Shown in pieces: positions 15,730-23,109 of a stretch of 44,613 bases of DNA. Below the pieces are notes generated by a model, which saw only the letters and a program-made list of their open reading frames with translations, was not told the DNA's origin and searched no databases. Numbering within the stretch: the first letter of the stretch is position 1; each line of letters starts with the position of its first letter. The stretch comes from Brevinematales bacterium (GTDB lineage: Bacteria > Spirochaetota > Brevinematia > Brevinematales > GWF1-51-8), in assembly GCA_013177895.1 (NCBI GenBank), contig JABLXV010000023.1, positions 1-44,613 of the forward strand. Reading direction: 5' to 3'. Position numbers and translations under genes: made by a program.

Positions 15730-16068
15730 CTAAACGCCCTGTTTTTCCGTCCGGTCTAAAAAGTCGTATATCATCTTCCCCAGCCCCAATCCCCCGTTAT
15801 AGGCGGATTGACGGGAGTACTCGGTATAAAGCATATCTTCAAAGATATCCTGCTTGAGCCCTCCGTTGAGCCATTCGTCCTTGGGAACCGTGTTTCGCAT
15901 CGCCTTATACATTTCCTGTATCAACAGCGACGCAAATTCGTCGGAGACATCTTTAAGCTGTTTATCTTCCATCGCTCCGAAATTCTTCTGGTTCATCGCG
16001 GTCGCCTTGGAAAGACTGAGTTTTTCCTGCGCAGAATAAAGGTATTCGCTCCCCAGCTTGATATCCAT
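15730..16068 (-). CDS. flgJ: FlgJ-like flagellar rod-binding protein
   Basis: A 112-residue protein that matches the N-terminal rod-capping domain of FlgJ: LKDVSDEFASLLIQEMYKAM (about 38-57), NTVPKDEWLNGGLKQDIFED (about 59-78), and the final LGLGKMIYDFL helix. The peptidoglycan hydrolase domain of enterobacterial FlgJ is absent, as in spirochaetes and alphaproteobacteria, where a separate enzyme opens the wall. The ATG (16066-16068) has GGAGGG 4 nt before it. It lies 66 bp downstream of the histidine-kinase fragment and far from the other flagellar genes in the window. Confidence 0.88.
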   Translation of the reverse strand: MDIKLGSEYLYSAQEKLSLSKATAMNQKNFGAMEDKQLKDVSDEFASLLIQEMYKAMRNTVPKDEWLNGGLKQDIFEDMLYTEYSRQSAYNGGLGLGKMIYDFLDRTEKQGV

Positions 16069-16134
16069 AAACCCTCCGCCGGTTTCTGTATTAGTTATCG
16101 GAACAGCGCTAAAAAGGGTTAGGATACGGCGGGA

Positions 16135-16878
16135 TTATATATTGAAAACTAAGCTGACGGTAGTACCGGCATCGGGCGTACTGTCAATCCCGATTTCGGC
16201 ATCGAGCGCCTTAGCCAATTCGAATACGATATACAGACCCAGACCGGTTGCATGCTGGGGGTCTTTGGTCGTAAAGAAAGGGTCGAATATTTTCGGGAGA
16301 TCCTCAGGTGATATTCCGCACCCGTTATCCCGGATATCGATACGGATACGGCCGGGATCGGGCCGATAAGCCTTAATAGCGATCTCCCCGTTCTCCAGGA
16401 CTGCGTCTATGGAATTACGGAGCAGGTTATACAGTATTTCCTCCAATCCCACTTCATCGGTATGAAGGTGGATTTTCCCGTTCTCTGTAGACAGTTTCAA
16501 AGAGATGGTCGAACTTTTCTTGCGTACCATATTCTGGAATACGGGATCGAGCGAATGAAAGAAATCCTGTATATCGAGGGGGCGTTTGGTGATCTGCTCA
16601 TGGCGCGCGAAGACATGCATCCGGTTTGTAATCTTAATCCCACGTTCGACCGCACGGGTAATGTTAGATAAATCCTCTTCGACATTCCGAACATCCGGGG
16701 ATGTAACGGAATACAGCAGAAGCTCGGCGTATCCCTTGATGATCGCGAATATATTGTTATATTCATGGGAAATACCGCCGACCAGATTCTTCAGGGTTTC
16801 CATTTTCTGCTGCTGGATCATCAGCGCGGTCATTTTTTCCTTTTGTTCTTCCATCTCTATCTGCGCGGTGATATCCAT
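16135..16878 (-). CDS. histidine kinase catalytic part (3' half of a frameshifted gene)
   Basis: A 247-residue reading frame with the full transmitter of a sensor kinase. The H-box is GGISHEYNNIFAIIKGYAEL with the phospho-accepting histidine (about residue 38). The N-box is LYNLLRNSIDAV, the G1 box is DIRDNGCGIS, the F-box is IFDPFFTTK, and the G2 box is GLGLYIV. The first ATG (MDITAQIEM) has no ribosome-binding site, and the frame is open for about 35 more codons upstream. Those codons encode the end of a PAS domain (DKTVRWFSAYESIIEY), which continues in another frame in the preceding reading frame. So this is not an independent gene but the 3' part of the gene at 16962-18893, separated by a one-base shift. 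Confidence 0.85.
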   Translation of the reverse strand: MDITAQIEMEEQKEKMTALMIQQQKMETLKNLVGGISHEYNNIFAIIKGYAELLLYSVTSPDVRNVEEDLSNITRAVERGIKITNRMHVFARHEQITKRPLDIQDFFHSLDPVFQNMVRKKSSTISLKLSTENGKIHLHTDEVGLEEILYNLLRNSIDAVLENGEIAIKAYRPDPGRIRIDIRDNGCGISPEDLPKIFDPFFTTKDPQHATGLGLYIVFELAKALDAEIGIDSTPDAGTTVSLVFNI

Positions 16879-16961
16879 CAGGTGAGCGAGTACCGCGGAT
16901 TTATGACGGTACTCGATAATCGATTCATACGCGGAGAACCAACGGACTGTTTTATCTTTTT

Positions 16962-18893
16962 TTATCCCTTGAAGGTATAAAAAACACCCCTATTCTCCTG
17001 GATAGTTCCCTGGTTAGCCAGATTAGTCTCCACCTCGACAATCGAATCGGGATGGATAAGAAACGACGAATCGATACCGTTCTCGATATCTTCGCCCGTG
17101 TATCCCGTGATCTCGAAGAATTTCGCATTGGCGATAAATATCCGGTTCTCCTGCATCAGGTAGATTCCAGTGAGGGAATGGTCGACCAGAGTACGGTATG
17201 TTTTTTCAGAATTATCCAACTCTTTAAACAGGGTATCGGCTTCGATCACCTCGGCGATTATTGTCGAGATATTTTTTATCGTCGATTCGGCAATTTCGTT
17301 ATAAATTATCCGGGGAATATTAAATAGTATAAACCCGTACTGATTCTTCGGGGTAAAGATGCGGGAAAGAATGTATAAGTTATCTCCCGATTCTTCAATA
17401 AAAAACGGCAGGTCAGATTTTATATAGAATTTCCGGGTTTTCCGGTCTTCATCGGCATTGAGAGTACCGAGTTTAAAAAACCCCTCATAAGTCAGGAGGT
17501 AGATATAAAACGAATTACTGGAAAAATATTCCTCCAGCAGTTTATTTATCTCCGGGAAAGCGTCCTGCCATGGGTCGGCGCCCAGGAGCAAATTAAATAT
17601 CATATTCAGCAATTTTGTGGCCTGCAGGTTACGGATGATATCCGAAATATTTTTTATCACCAGTATCTGGAAGGTCTTGCCACGCTCGGTAAACCGGGAA
17701 AGATTGACAGAAGCCCTGAACAACGACCCGTCCTTAACCAGGCAATCGGTTTCAAAACTGACACTTTCGCTATGACCGAGTAAGTGAAAATGATTCTGAT
17801 AGGTCAAGGTATCGTAAAAAAGAATTTCAGGGTTCAGTTTTTTAAATTCGCCCGCGGAATAACCGAACTGGTTTACCGCTTCGTTGTTGAAACTAATGAT
17901 CTTCCCGTCACCTATCGTCAGCAGGGGAATTCCCGTGAAATTATATAACTTCCGGTTCAGACGATTCAACTCATCGAGACGCTTCAGGTTCTTTATTTGC
18001 TGAAAATTGAAAAGAATAAAGATCACAAGAAAAATAAAAAAAAGAAGCACGAAGGGTTCTGAAAATGTTAAATGATGCCTGAATACCGAATTTATCGTAC
18101 TTGAGTCTAATACAATTGGAGTGTTTTGAAAATAATACTCCATTTGCAGCCTGAAATATAGCCAGGTAAAAAGGATATTCCCGACGAAAGATGCAATACC
18201 GATGCTTAAAATTATCCTCTGGCGTACCTTGAAGATAAACGGGTCGTTTATTAAAAAGAATATCAGCGTCAGGTAGAGTAATCCGACATGCAGATAAGAC
18301 AGAAAGAAAAAAAACTCATCGGGGGATTCCATAAAACGAAAGAGGTGAAAATAGCTCCCGATACTCAACCCTGTCATAAAAATGAAAATGACTACCTGAA
18401 ACTTATTTATTTTCATACTCATATAACGAATCGCCGCGATAAATCCCGTTATCGATATACCAGTTGCAAGTACAAAAAATGGAATTCTAGCAAAACTCGG
18501 TACTTCCCATATAAGCGTCATAACCCCGATAGTAGTTAAAGCCAATACCGGGAATATCAGCCATTTCATAAGTTTGGTACGGATTATAAAACATCCAATA
18601 AAAATCAGGTGGCAAAGAAAAATCAAGAAGGAAGGGATCAATAACCATTCCAAGTTCAAACGCCAATGTAAGTAAAGAGTGCACGAGCTTACTACACTTA
18701 TAATTATCGCAATGATATAGAGTTTAAAATGTTTCTTATCAGGACGGTTTTTCAAGATAAGCATCATTACTATTGTCAGGAACACTCCTAATAAAGATGC
18801 GCATAAAACCGTATAATCCGCCAATGGGGAGAATGTGCCGGGAACAAGGCTAAACTCGGTATTATAAAGATTAAAATAGGTAATATTGGTCAA
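16962..18893 (-). CDS. membrane PAS/GAF sensor (5' part of a frameshifted histidine kinase gene)
   Basis: A 643-residue protein. Residues about 25-300 hold eight or nine hydrophobic segments (a 7TM-type sensor). Then come PAS domain 1 (about 320-425: LLTIGDGKIISFNNEAVNQF), a GAF-like region (about 440-555), and the first two-thirds of PAS domain 2 (TYRTLVDHSLTGIYLMQENR, GYTGEDIENG). The frame ends abruptly inside PAS 2 at GVFYTFKG-stop. Inserting one T in the T6 run (plus-strand A6 at 16979-16984) continues it as GVFLYLQGIKKDKTVRWF into the kinase frame at 16135-16878. The probable start is a TTG (18891-18893) behind AGAGGGAT. Unless restored by slippage, the product lacks its kinase. Confidence 0.82.
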   Translation of the reverse strand: MTNITYFNLYNTEFSLVPGTFSPLADYTVLCASLLGVFLTIVMMLILKNRPDKKHFKLYIIAIIISVVSSCTLYLHWRLNLEWLLIPSFLIFLCHLIFIGCFIIRTKLMKWLIFPVLALTTIGVMTLIWEVPSFARIPFFVLATGISITGFIAAIRYMSMKINKFQVVIFIFMTGLSIGSYFHLFRFMESPDEFFFFLSYLHVGLLYLTLIFFLINDPFIFKVRQRIILSIGIASFVGNILFTWLYFRLQMEYYFQNTPIVLDSSTINSVFRHHLTFSEPFVLLFFIFLVIFILFNFQQIKNLKRLDELNRLNRKLYNFTGIPLLTIGDGKIISFNNEAVNQFGYSAGEFKKLNPEILFYDTLTYQNHFHLLGHSESVSFETDCLVKDGSLFRASVNLSRFTERGKTFQILVIKNISDIIRNLQATKLLNMIFNLLLGADPWQDAFPEINKLLEEYFSSNSFYIYLLTYEGFFKLGTLNADEDRKTRKFYIKSDLPFFIEESGDNLYILSRIFTPKNQYGFILFNIPRIIYNEIAESTIKNISTIIAEVIEADTLFKELDNSEKTYRTLVDHSLTGIYLMQENRIFIANAKFFEITGYTGEDIENGIDSSFLIHPDSIVEVETNLANQGTIQENRGVFYTFKG

Positions 18894-18965
18894 TTAATTA
18901 TCCCTCTCGATTGCCCTTATATATTTTAGCGACATCACGGGAATTGTCAAACAAAACGCTTTTTC

Positions 18966-18994
18966 TTGACAGAAGTATTGAAACCTAGTACATT
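18966..18994 (+). promoter_or_regulatory. promoter of hydE
   Basis: TTGACA (18966-18971), 17 bp, TACATT (18989-18994), 22 nt before the ATG. Confidence 0.65.
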
Positions 18995-19016
18995 AATAGA
19001 TTAAGGAGTCTGCCGC

Positions 19017-20117
19017 ATGAAATGGGAAACCCTCGATTTTAACGATATACCCGCAATTCTGAGTTCCGGCGACGATGATTTATACCGCGGCCTGCTCGAT
19101 TATGCCTACGGCGTCAAGCGCCGGACGGTCGGCGCTAAAGTATACTTCCGGGGATTGATCGAATACAGCAATATCTGCGTGAAAAACTGTTACTACTGCG
19201 GCATCCGCCGCGATAACCATACCGCGCACCGTTATACGATGACTCCCGCCGAGGTGATCGACGCGGGAATGCTCGCGCACCGGCAGGGGATGGGCTCCAT
19301 CGTCCTGCAGGCAGGGGAACGCACCGACCCGGCGTATATCGAGACGATTACGGGATTAATCACCGGGCTCAAGTCCGCGTCCGGCGGGAAGCTCGGGATC
19401 ACCCTGTCGCTCGGCGAACAGTCCCCGGACGTATACCGGCGGTGGTTCGACGCGGGCGCGCACCGTTACCTGCTCCGTATCGAGACTTCCAGTCCCGCAC
19501 TCTACGCCCGCCTCCATCCCGCCGACCACAGCTACGCCCGGCGGGTGGAATGTCTCGGCATCCTGAAGGATATCGGGTATCAGGTGGGCACAGGCGTGAT
19601 GATAGGCCTGCCTTACCAGACTGTGGACGACCTCGCGGGCGATATAGCATTCTTCCGCGACAGGGATATCGATATGATCGGGATGGGGCCGTATATCCTG
19701 CATACCGATACCCCGCTCGCGGACGGGTTCGACGATACCCCCGAGTCGGGCGGGGCACGGTTCCGGCTGGCGCTGAAAATGGTCGCGTTGACACGGATAC
19801 TTCTGAAGGATGTGAATATCGCGGCGACTACCGCGTTACAGGTGCTTGACCCCGCGGGGCGCGAGAAGGCGCTGCACGCGGGCGCGAATATTATGATGCC
19901 GAATATCACTCCCTCGGTCTACCGGCCGGACTATACCCTTTATCAGGGCAAGCCGTGCGCCGACGAGGAGCCGGATCAATGTATGGGATGTCTCTCCGCT
20001 AGGATTCGTTTGTCCGGCGAGGAGGTGGGATTGAACGAATGGGGCGATTCCCCGCATTTCACGGGGAAGGCGTCAACAGCGACAGAGAACTCAGTTCCCG
20101 GCCGAAATGATACCTGA
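19017..20117 (+). CDS. hydE: HydE-like radical SAM protein
   Basis: A 366-residue radical SAM enzyme. HydE helps build the dithiomethylamine bridge of the [FeFe]-hydrogenase H-cluster. The [4Fe-4S]/SAM motif is CVKNCYYC (C-x3-C-x2-C, about residues 53-60), followed by GIRRDN as in HydE and PylB. Other features are SIVLQAGERTDPAYIE, TGVMIGLPYQTVDDLAGDI and MMPNITPSVYRPDYTLYQGK. The second site C-ADEEPDQ-C-MG-C (C-x7-C-x2-C, near residue 316) corresponds to the auxiliary cluster of Thermotoga HydE. The ATG follows AAGGAG. The 3' end overlaps convergent recO by 59 bp. Neither hydF/hydG nor a hydrogenase is in the window, so a HydE-like paralogue cannot be excluded. Confidence 0.87.
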   Translation: MKWETLDFNDIPAILSSGDDDLYRGLLDYAYGVKRRTVGAKVYFRGLIEYSNICVKNCYYCGIRRDNHTAHRYTMTPAEVIDAGMLAHRQGMGSIVLQAGERTDPAYIETITGLITGLKSASGGKLGITLSLGEQSPDVYRRWFDAGAHRYLLRIETSSPALYARLHPADHSYARRVECLGILKDIGYQVGTGVMIGLPYQTVDDLAGDIAFFRDRDIDMIGMGPYILHTDTPLADGFDDTPESGGARFRLALKMVALTRILLKDVNIAATTALQVLDPAGREKALHAGANIMMPNITPSVYRPDYTLYQGKPCADEEPDQCMGCLSARIRLSGEEVGLNEWGDSPHFTGKASTATENSVPGRNDT

Positions 20118-20796
20118 ATATCCGGGCGATCAGCGTGATCAGTTCGTTCTGCACCGATAAGGAAATCTCCTTCCCGTCCCAGAACTCCATCCCCTCCGCG
20201 ATTTCGCAGTCATGGATAAACCGCAGGGTGCCGTTCCCGAAATGATGCTTTTCCGACGTCAATTCCTTCAGTTCCTCCGCGAAATCGGCGGAATACTCGG
20301 GAAAGATTCCCTCGGAGTTCAATGTCAGGATGATAAAATAGAGCGCGTATTTCTCGAAACGTTTCTCGGCCGCCATCCGCGCGAGAAGGGATTCCGCGAG
20401 CGGGAATAACGGGAAAGGGTGGTCGCTCGTGAGGGCGGTGTCGAGGGTCTCGAAGACGAGATAAAGGTACGACAGGCGTTTCAGCTCGGCGCGGATACCG
20501 TCGAAACTGTTCCCGAGCGAGATTTCCCGTACCGACAGGATAAGCCCGTTATCGGGATTTTTCGCCCTTACCGCGATACCGTTAACAAGGTTTCCCGCCA
20601 TCACGGCGCTCTTCCGGCGGCTTTTTTCCCTCGCCGCGCCGAACGCGAAGAGGCGGATTTTTCCGAGCTTTTCGTCTAATAGGGTGATGATTCGATTACC
20701 GTCGCCGAAACTGTCGGCGCGGAGGATGATACCGTTAAAACGGAGATGGTTCGATTTGAAGGTTTCTTCGCCCGCCGGGCTATTCCTTCGGTTCAT
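20059..20796 (-). CDS. recO: DNA repair protein RecO
   Basis: A 245-residue RecO, which loads RecA onto SSB-coated single-stranded DNA together with RecR. The N-terminal OB fold is recognisable (NGIILRADSFGDGNRIITLL about 21-40, GKIRLFAFGAAREKSRR about 45-61), followed by the helical domain (LKRLSYLYLVFETLDTALT). There is no CxxC zinc motif in the C-terminal half, as in E. coli but unlike Deinococcus. The ATG lies 17 bp inside the end of the preceding proline/glutamine-rich gene, so translation is probably coupled. Its 3' end overlaps the end of hydE. Confidence 0.87.
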   Translation of the reverse strand: MNRRNSPAGEETFKSNHLRFNGIILRADSFGDGNRIITLLDEKLGKIRLFAFGAAREKSRRKSAVMAGNLVNGIAVRAKNPDNGLILSVREISLGNSFDGIRAELKRLSYLYLVFETLDTALTSDHPFPLFPLAESLLARMAAEKRFEKYALYFIILTLNSEGIFPEYSADFAEELKELTSEKHHFGNGTLRFIHDCEIAEGMEFWDGKEISLSVQNELITLIARIFRYHFGRELSSLSLLTPSP

Positions 20797-21511
20797 TGGT
20801 GATTCGTTCGAGAATGGTGTAATTTTTCAGGCGGCCGCGTTTATCGAATATCTCGCGGACTATCGCGAAATTACCCGAACCGATATAATACAGCTTCCGG
20901 CCCTTCTGCTGAAGGTCGGGCTTCGTTTTCTGGATTTCCCCCATCACGCAGTCGAAGTGCGCGAACTGCCCGGTCGGCCCGTGCTTGAGCGCGAATATCA
21001 GTCCCTGGATGGGTTTATCGCAGATGGGGCATATATTCTCGGCCTTTTCCAATTCCTGGAGTTTCTTGCTGGGTTCGAGGCCGGTCATGCCTAATTGTTC
21101 CTTTATTTCGTCCGCTATTTCGACAGGCGGGAGATTTCTTACAGGCTGAGGCGGGCGCTGTTCGGGGCGGAACTCGCGGTTGGGGTTCTGCTGGGGGGGC
21201 TTCCACCCGGGCTGCTGCTGACGGTTCCCGTCGGGGCGCCTGTTGCGGAAATCCCTCGAATGCTGGGACGGTTCCTGCCGCCGCTGGGAATTATCGCGGT
21301 TCTGTTGGGGTCTCGGCGCTTGTCCCTGCTGCCCCTGCGGCTGCGGCCTGTTCTGGTTCGGCAACGGGGGCCGCGCGGCCTGAGCCTGCTCGCCCGGACG
21401 GACTTCGGCGGGCTTGTTCTCGCCGGATGGGTCGGGCTGGCCGTCGGTACGGTGGTAATGCGGCTTTCCGGGGGCTAACGGCGGATGATGCCTCTTTCTA
21501 TTATGTGACAT
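20780..21511 (-). CDS. proline/glutamine/arginine-rich protein with a zinc-finger-like C-terminal domain
   Basis: A 243-residue protein of unknown function. Residues 1-125 are low-complexity, rich in P, Q, R, N and H (for example NQNRPQPQGQQGQAPRP), and surely disordered and basic. The last 110 residues form a compact domain with CPICDKPI and, about 25 residues later, HFDC: a C-x2-C...H-x2-C zinc-binding arrangement. The mix suggests nucleic-acid binding, but that is inference. The ATG at 21509-21511 (MSHNRKRHH) follows AAGGAG; a 21-codon upstream extension lacks a ribosome-binding site and crosses the promoter. It overlaps recO by 17 bp, and its promoter (21534-21562) abuts a hairpin repeat. 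Confidence 0.82.
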   Translation of the reverse strand: MSHNRKRHHPPLAPGKPHYHRTDGQPDPSGENKPAEVRPGEQAQAARPPLPNQNRPQPQGQQGQAPRPQQNRDNSQRRQEPSQHSRDFRNRRPDGNRQQQPGWKPPQQNPNREFRPEQRPPQPVRNLPPVEIADEIKEQLGMTGLEPSKKLQELEKAENICPICDKPIQGLIFALKHGPTGQFAHFDCVMGEIQKTKPDLQQKGRKLYYIGSGNFAIVREIFDKRGRLKNYTILERITNEPKE

Positions 21512-21533
21512 TTCTACTCCTTTTACGTACCAT

Positions 21534-21562
21534 ATTATAACTATTTTCAACATTTTTTGCAA
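21534..21562 (-). promoter_or_regulatory. promoter of the proline-rich protein-recO operon
   Basis: Minus strand: TTGCAA (21557-21562), 17 bp, TATAAT (21534-21539). One base separates the -35 from the hairpin of repeat copy 3. Confidence 0.78.
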
Positions 21563-21624
21563 GGTGCTGCGCACACTAAACCCGATTTCGATCTAAGTAC
21601 CTCGACCGATAAATAGCCCGTGAA
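21563..21624 (-). repeat. GGGCTA/TCGGGG hairpin element, copy 3
   Basis: Minus strand: TTCACGGGCTA (21614-21624), 28 nt, TCGGGTTTAG, then the hairpin GTGC-GCA-GCAC (21564-21574). It points at, and touches, the promoter of the proline-rich protein gene. Confidence 0.8.
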
Positions 21625-21645
21625 GTAAGGTAGGCACCCGGAATC

Positions 21646-21706
21646 ATCACGGACTATCTGCCGATAGAAAGCCGCCGGTTCGTATCGGAGCTAGTTTACG
21701 CAGTAC
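21646..21706 (+). repeat. GGGCTA/TCGGGG hairpin element, copy 4
   Basis: ATCACGGACTA (21646-21656), 28 nt, TCGGAGCTAG, then TTTAC-GCA-GTACC with a weakened stem. It is head-to-head with copy 3, with 21 bp between them. Confidence 0.65.
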
Positions 21707-21944
21707 CCCGTGGTGAAAATATTGGGTAGTGACTCGGGTAGAGACATCATAGTGAGCTAGTCGAACTATGGCGTCTCCTGCGACCCCCACGAAGGGGGCT
21801 AACCCCGCAGCGGCATTGATGTCAGGATGCGGGGCGCACACTAAACCCAGATTGCTTCGCCGCATTGCGTCTCGCAGTGACGGGGAATTTTAAAGTGTTC
21901 AGAAGTACGGTATCGGAGTTAGTTTACCCGCAGAGTGCAAGTAG
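21707..21944. repeat. repeat-filled intergenic region
   Basis: No gene is visible. It contains a palindrome around CATAGTGAGCTAGTCGAACTATG (about 21749-21772) and a partial hairpin element on the minus strand (GCGGGGTTAG followed by CCCCC-TTCGT-GGGGG, 21784-21807). It also holds part of a MITE-like end (TTCGCCGCATTGCGTCTCGC, then AGTGACGGGGAA) and a degenerate TCGGAGTTAG box at about 21912-21921, just before the DUF4349 promoter. Confidence 0.6.
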
Positions 21945-21973
21945 TTGACAAAAATCATACGGGATATTAAAGT
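21945..21973 (+). promoter_or_regulatory. promoter of the DUF4349 gene
   Basis: TTGACA (21945-21950), 17 bp, TAAAGT (21968-21973), 21 nt before the ATG. Confidence 0.68.
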
Positions 21974-21993
21974 GTACTATGATAGGAGGAAAT

Positions 21994-22938
21994 ATGAAAG
22001 AGAAAATTATCCGCGGGCTGATTATTCTGGCAATCGGTTTCGGGGCGTTATTTTTAATCCGTATGATCTACGCGTTCGCGGCGGGGGAAAAACCCTACAG
22101 CCCGCCGGGGTATCAAGATAACACTATGATGCTGAACAATAATATCAATGTCAGCGCAGGGTTGGAACAGGGTACACCGGCTTCGTACTACAGGTACGGT
22201 AACTTTATGAGCGAAACGACGATGAAATATATCAACGATAAGGGCGGCGCTCCCCAGCCTGTCACGATCGAACAGAAGTACGAGATGGTCGCGAATATTT
22301 CCCTCCGCAGTTCGCGGTTCGAGACGGATGAAGCGGATATCCGCGGGCTGATCGCGTCCAATCAGGCGGTCATCCAGAATGAGAGCCGCAACGGGCTTCC
22401 CGGAAACCGCATCCTCCAACTGGTGATCGGCGTGCCCCCGGAGCATTTCGACAGTATAATAAAATCTCTCCAGAAATTCGGTACGGTTAAGAGCTTATCG
22501 ATCAACAAGTACGATAAAACCGGCGAATACCAGGACTTGAACGTACAGAAACAGTCGCTCGAGACGATGCGGGATTCCTTGGTCGCGCTCAAAAAGAAGC
22601 CCGGTACGATCAACGAAATGATCGAACTGGAGAAACAGATACTGGAGATAGAAAAAACGATACGCGGATTGGGAGTCAGCCTCGGCGGGTTTTCTAAGGA
22701 GAACGAGTTCTGCACGGTTGAGTTGACGGTCTCGGAAGGCAGCGGCGTCCTCTCGTACATATTCGCGGTGATCGTCCTCTCGCTGGAATGGACATTCTGG
22801 ACCTATCTTGCGATCATGGGATTTGGCGCGCTGGCATTAGTCTCTGTCTTTGTAGTGATAAAAATTATGGAAAAAACGGGATTTCTTTTTAAGGCCTCGC
22901 CGAAACAAACCGCTAAAAAGAAGCGCATAAAAGCCTGA
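21994..22938 (+). CDS. DUF4349-domain membrane protein
   Basis: A 314-residue protein with a membrane segment at each end (about residues 5-26 and 255-285). In between is an extracytoplasmic DUF4349 domain: EQKYEMVANISLRSSRFETD, NRILQLVIGVPPEHFDSIIK, FGTVKSLSINKYDKTGEYQD, then a coiled coil (about 185-225, NEMIELEKQILEIEKTIRGL). DUF4349 proteins are widespread, probably lipoprotein or envelope-associated sensors, and have no firm function. The start is MKEKIIRG at 21994, which has AGGAGG 6 nt upstream; an earlier in-frame ATG overlaps that site. It is monocistronic or co-transcribed with the deacetylase 171 bp downstream. Confidence 0.87.
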   Translation: MKEKIIRGLIILAIGFGALFLIRMIYAFAAGEKPYSPPGYQDNTMMLNNNINVSAGLEQGTPASYYRYGNFMSETTMKYINDKGGAPQPVTIEQKYEMVANISLRSSRFETDEADIRGLIASNQAVIQNESRNGLPGNRILQLVIGVPPEHFDSIIKSLQKFGTVKSLSINKYDKTGEYQDLNVQKQSLETMRDSLVALKKKPGTINEMIELEKQILEIEKTIRGLGVSLGGFSKENEFCTVELTVSEGSGVLSYIFAVIVLSLEWTFWTYLAIMGFGALALVSVFVVIKIMEKTGFLFKASPKQTAKKKRIKA

Positions 22939-23054
22939 AAGTCCGCTATGAGCAAGATTGTTTAAGAATTAAAGAAGGAATACCGATTCATATAATGGCG
23001 CTTCATTTCATTTTTTATCGAAGCGGTTATCGGGCGGAATACCGGCTAAATGCC

Positions 23055-23092
23055 CGGATTTCACTTCTCATTCGCGCTATCAGTGAAATCCG
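23055..23092 (+). promoter_or_regulatory. perfect hairpin in the leader of the deacetylase gene
   Basis: CGGATTTCAC and GTGAAATCCG form a perfect 10-bp stem with an 18-nt loop, ending 17 nt before the start codon and just before the ribosome-binding site. There is no T run, so it is not a classic terminator. A TATAAT box lies upstream at 22991-22996, with a poor -35. It could be a regulatory leader structure or an operator. Confidence 0.5.
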
Positions 23093-23109
23093 CCCATAAA
23101 GGAAGTAGA

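Noticed and set aside
16135-16878. Independent cytoplasmic histidine kinase gene starting at the first ATG
   Set aside because: There is no ribosome-binding site there, and the open frame upstream encodes the end of the PAS domain begun in the preceding frame.
20780-21574. Longer start for the proline-rich protein (21 extra residues)
   Set aside because: The extension crosses the -10 and -35 of a near-consensus promoter and has no ribosome-binding site, while the chosen ATG has AAGGAG.
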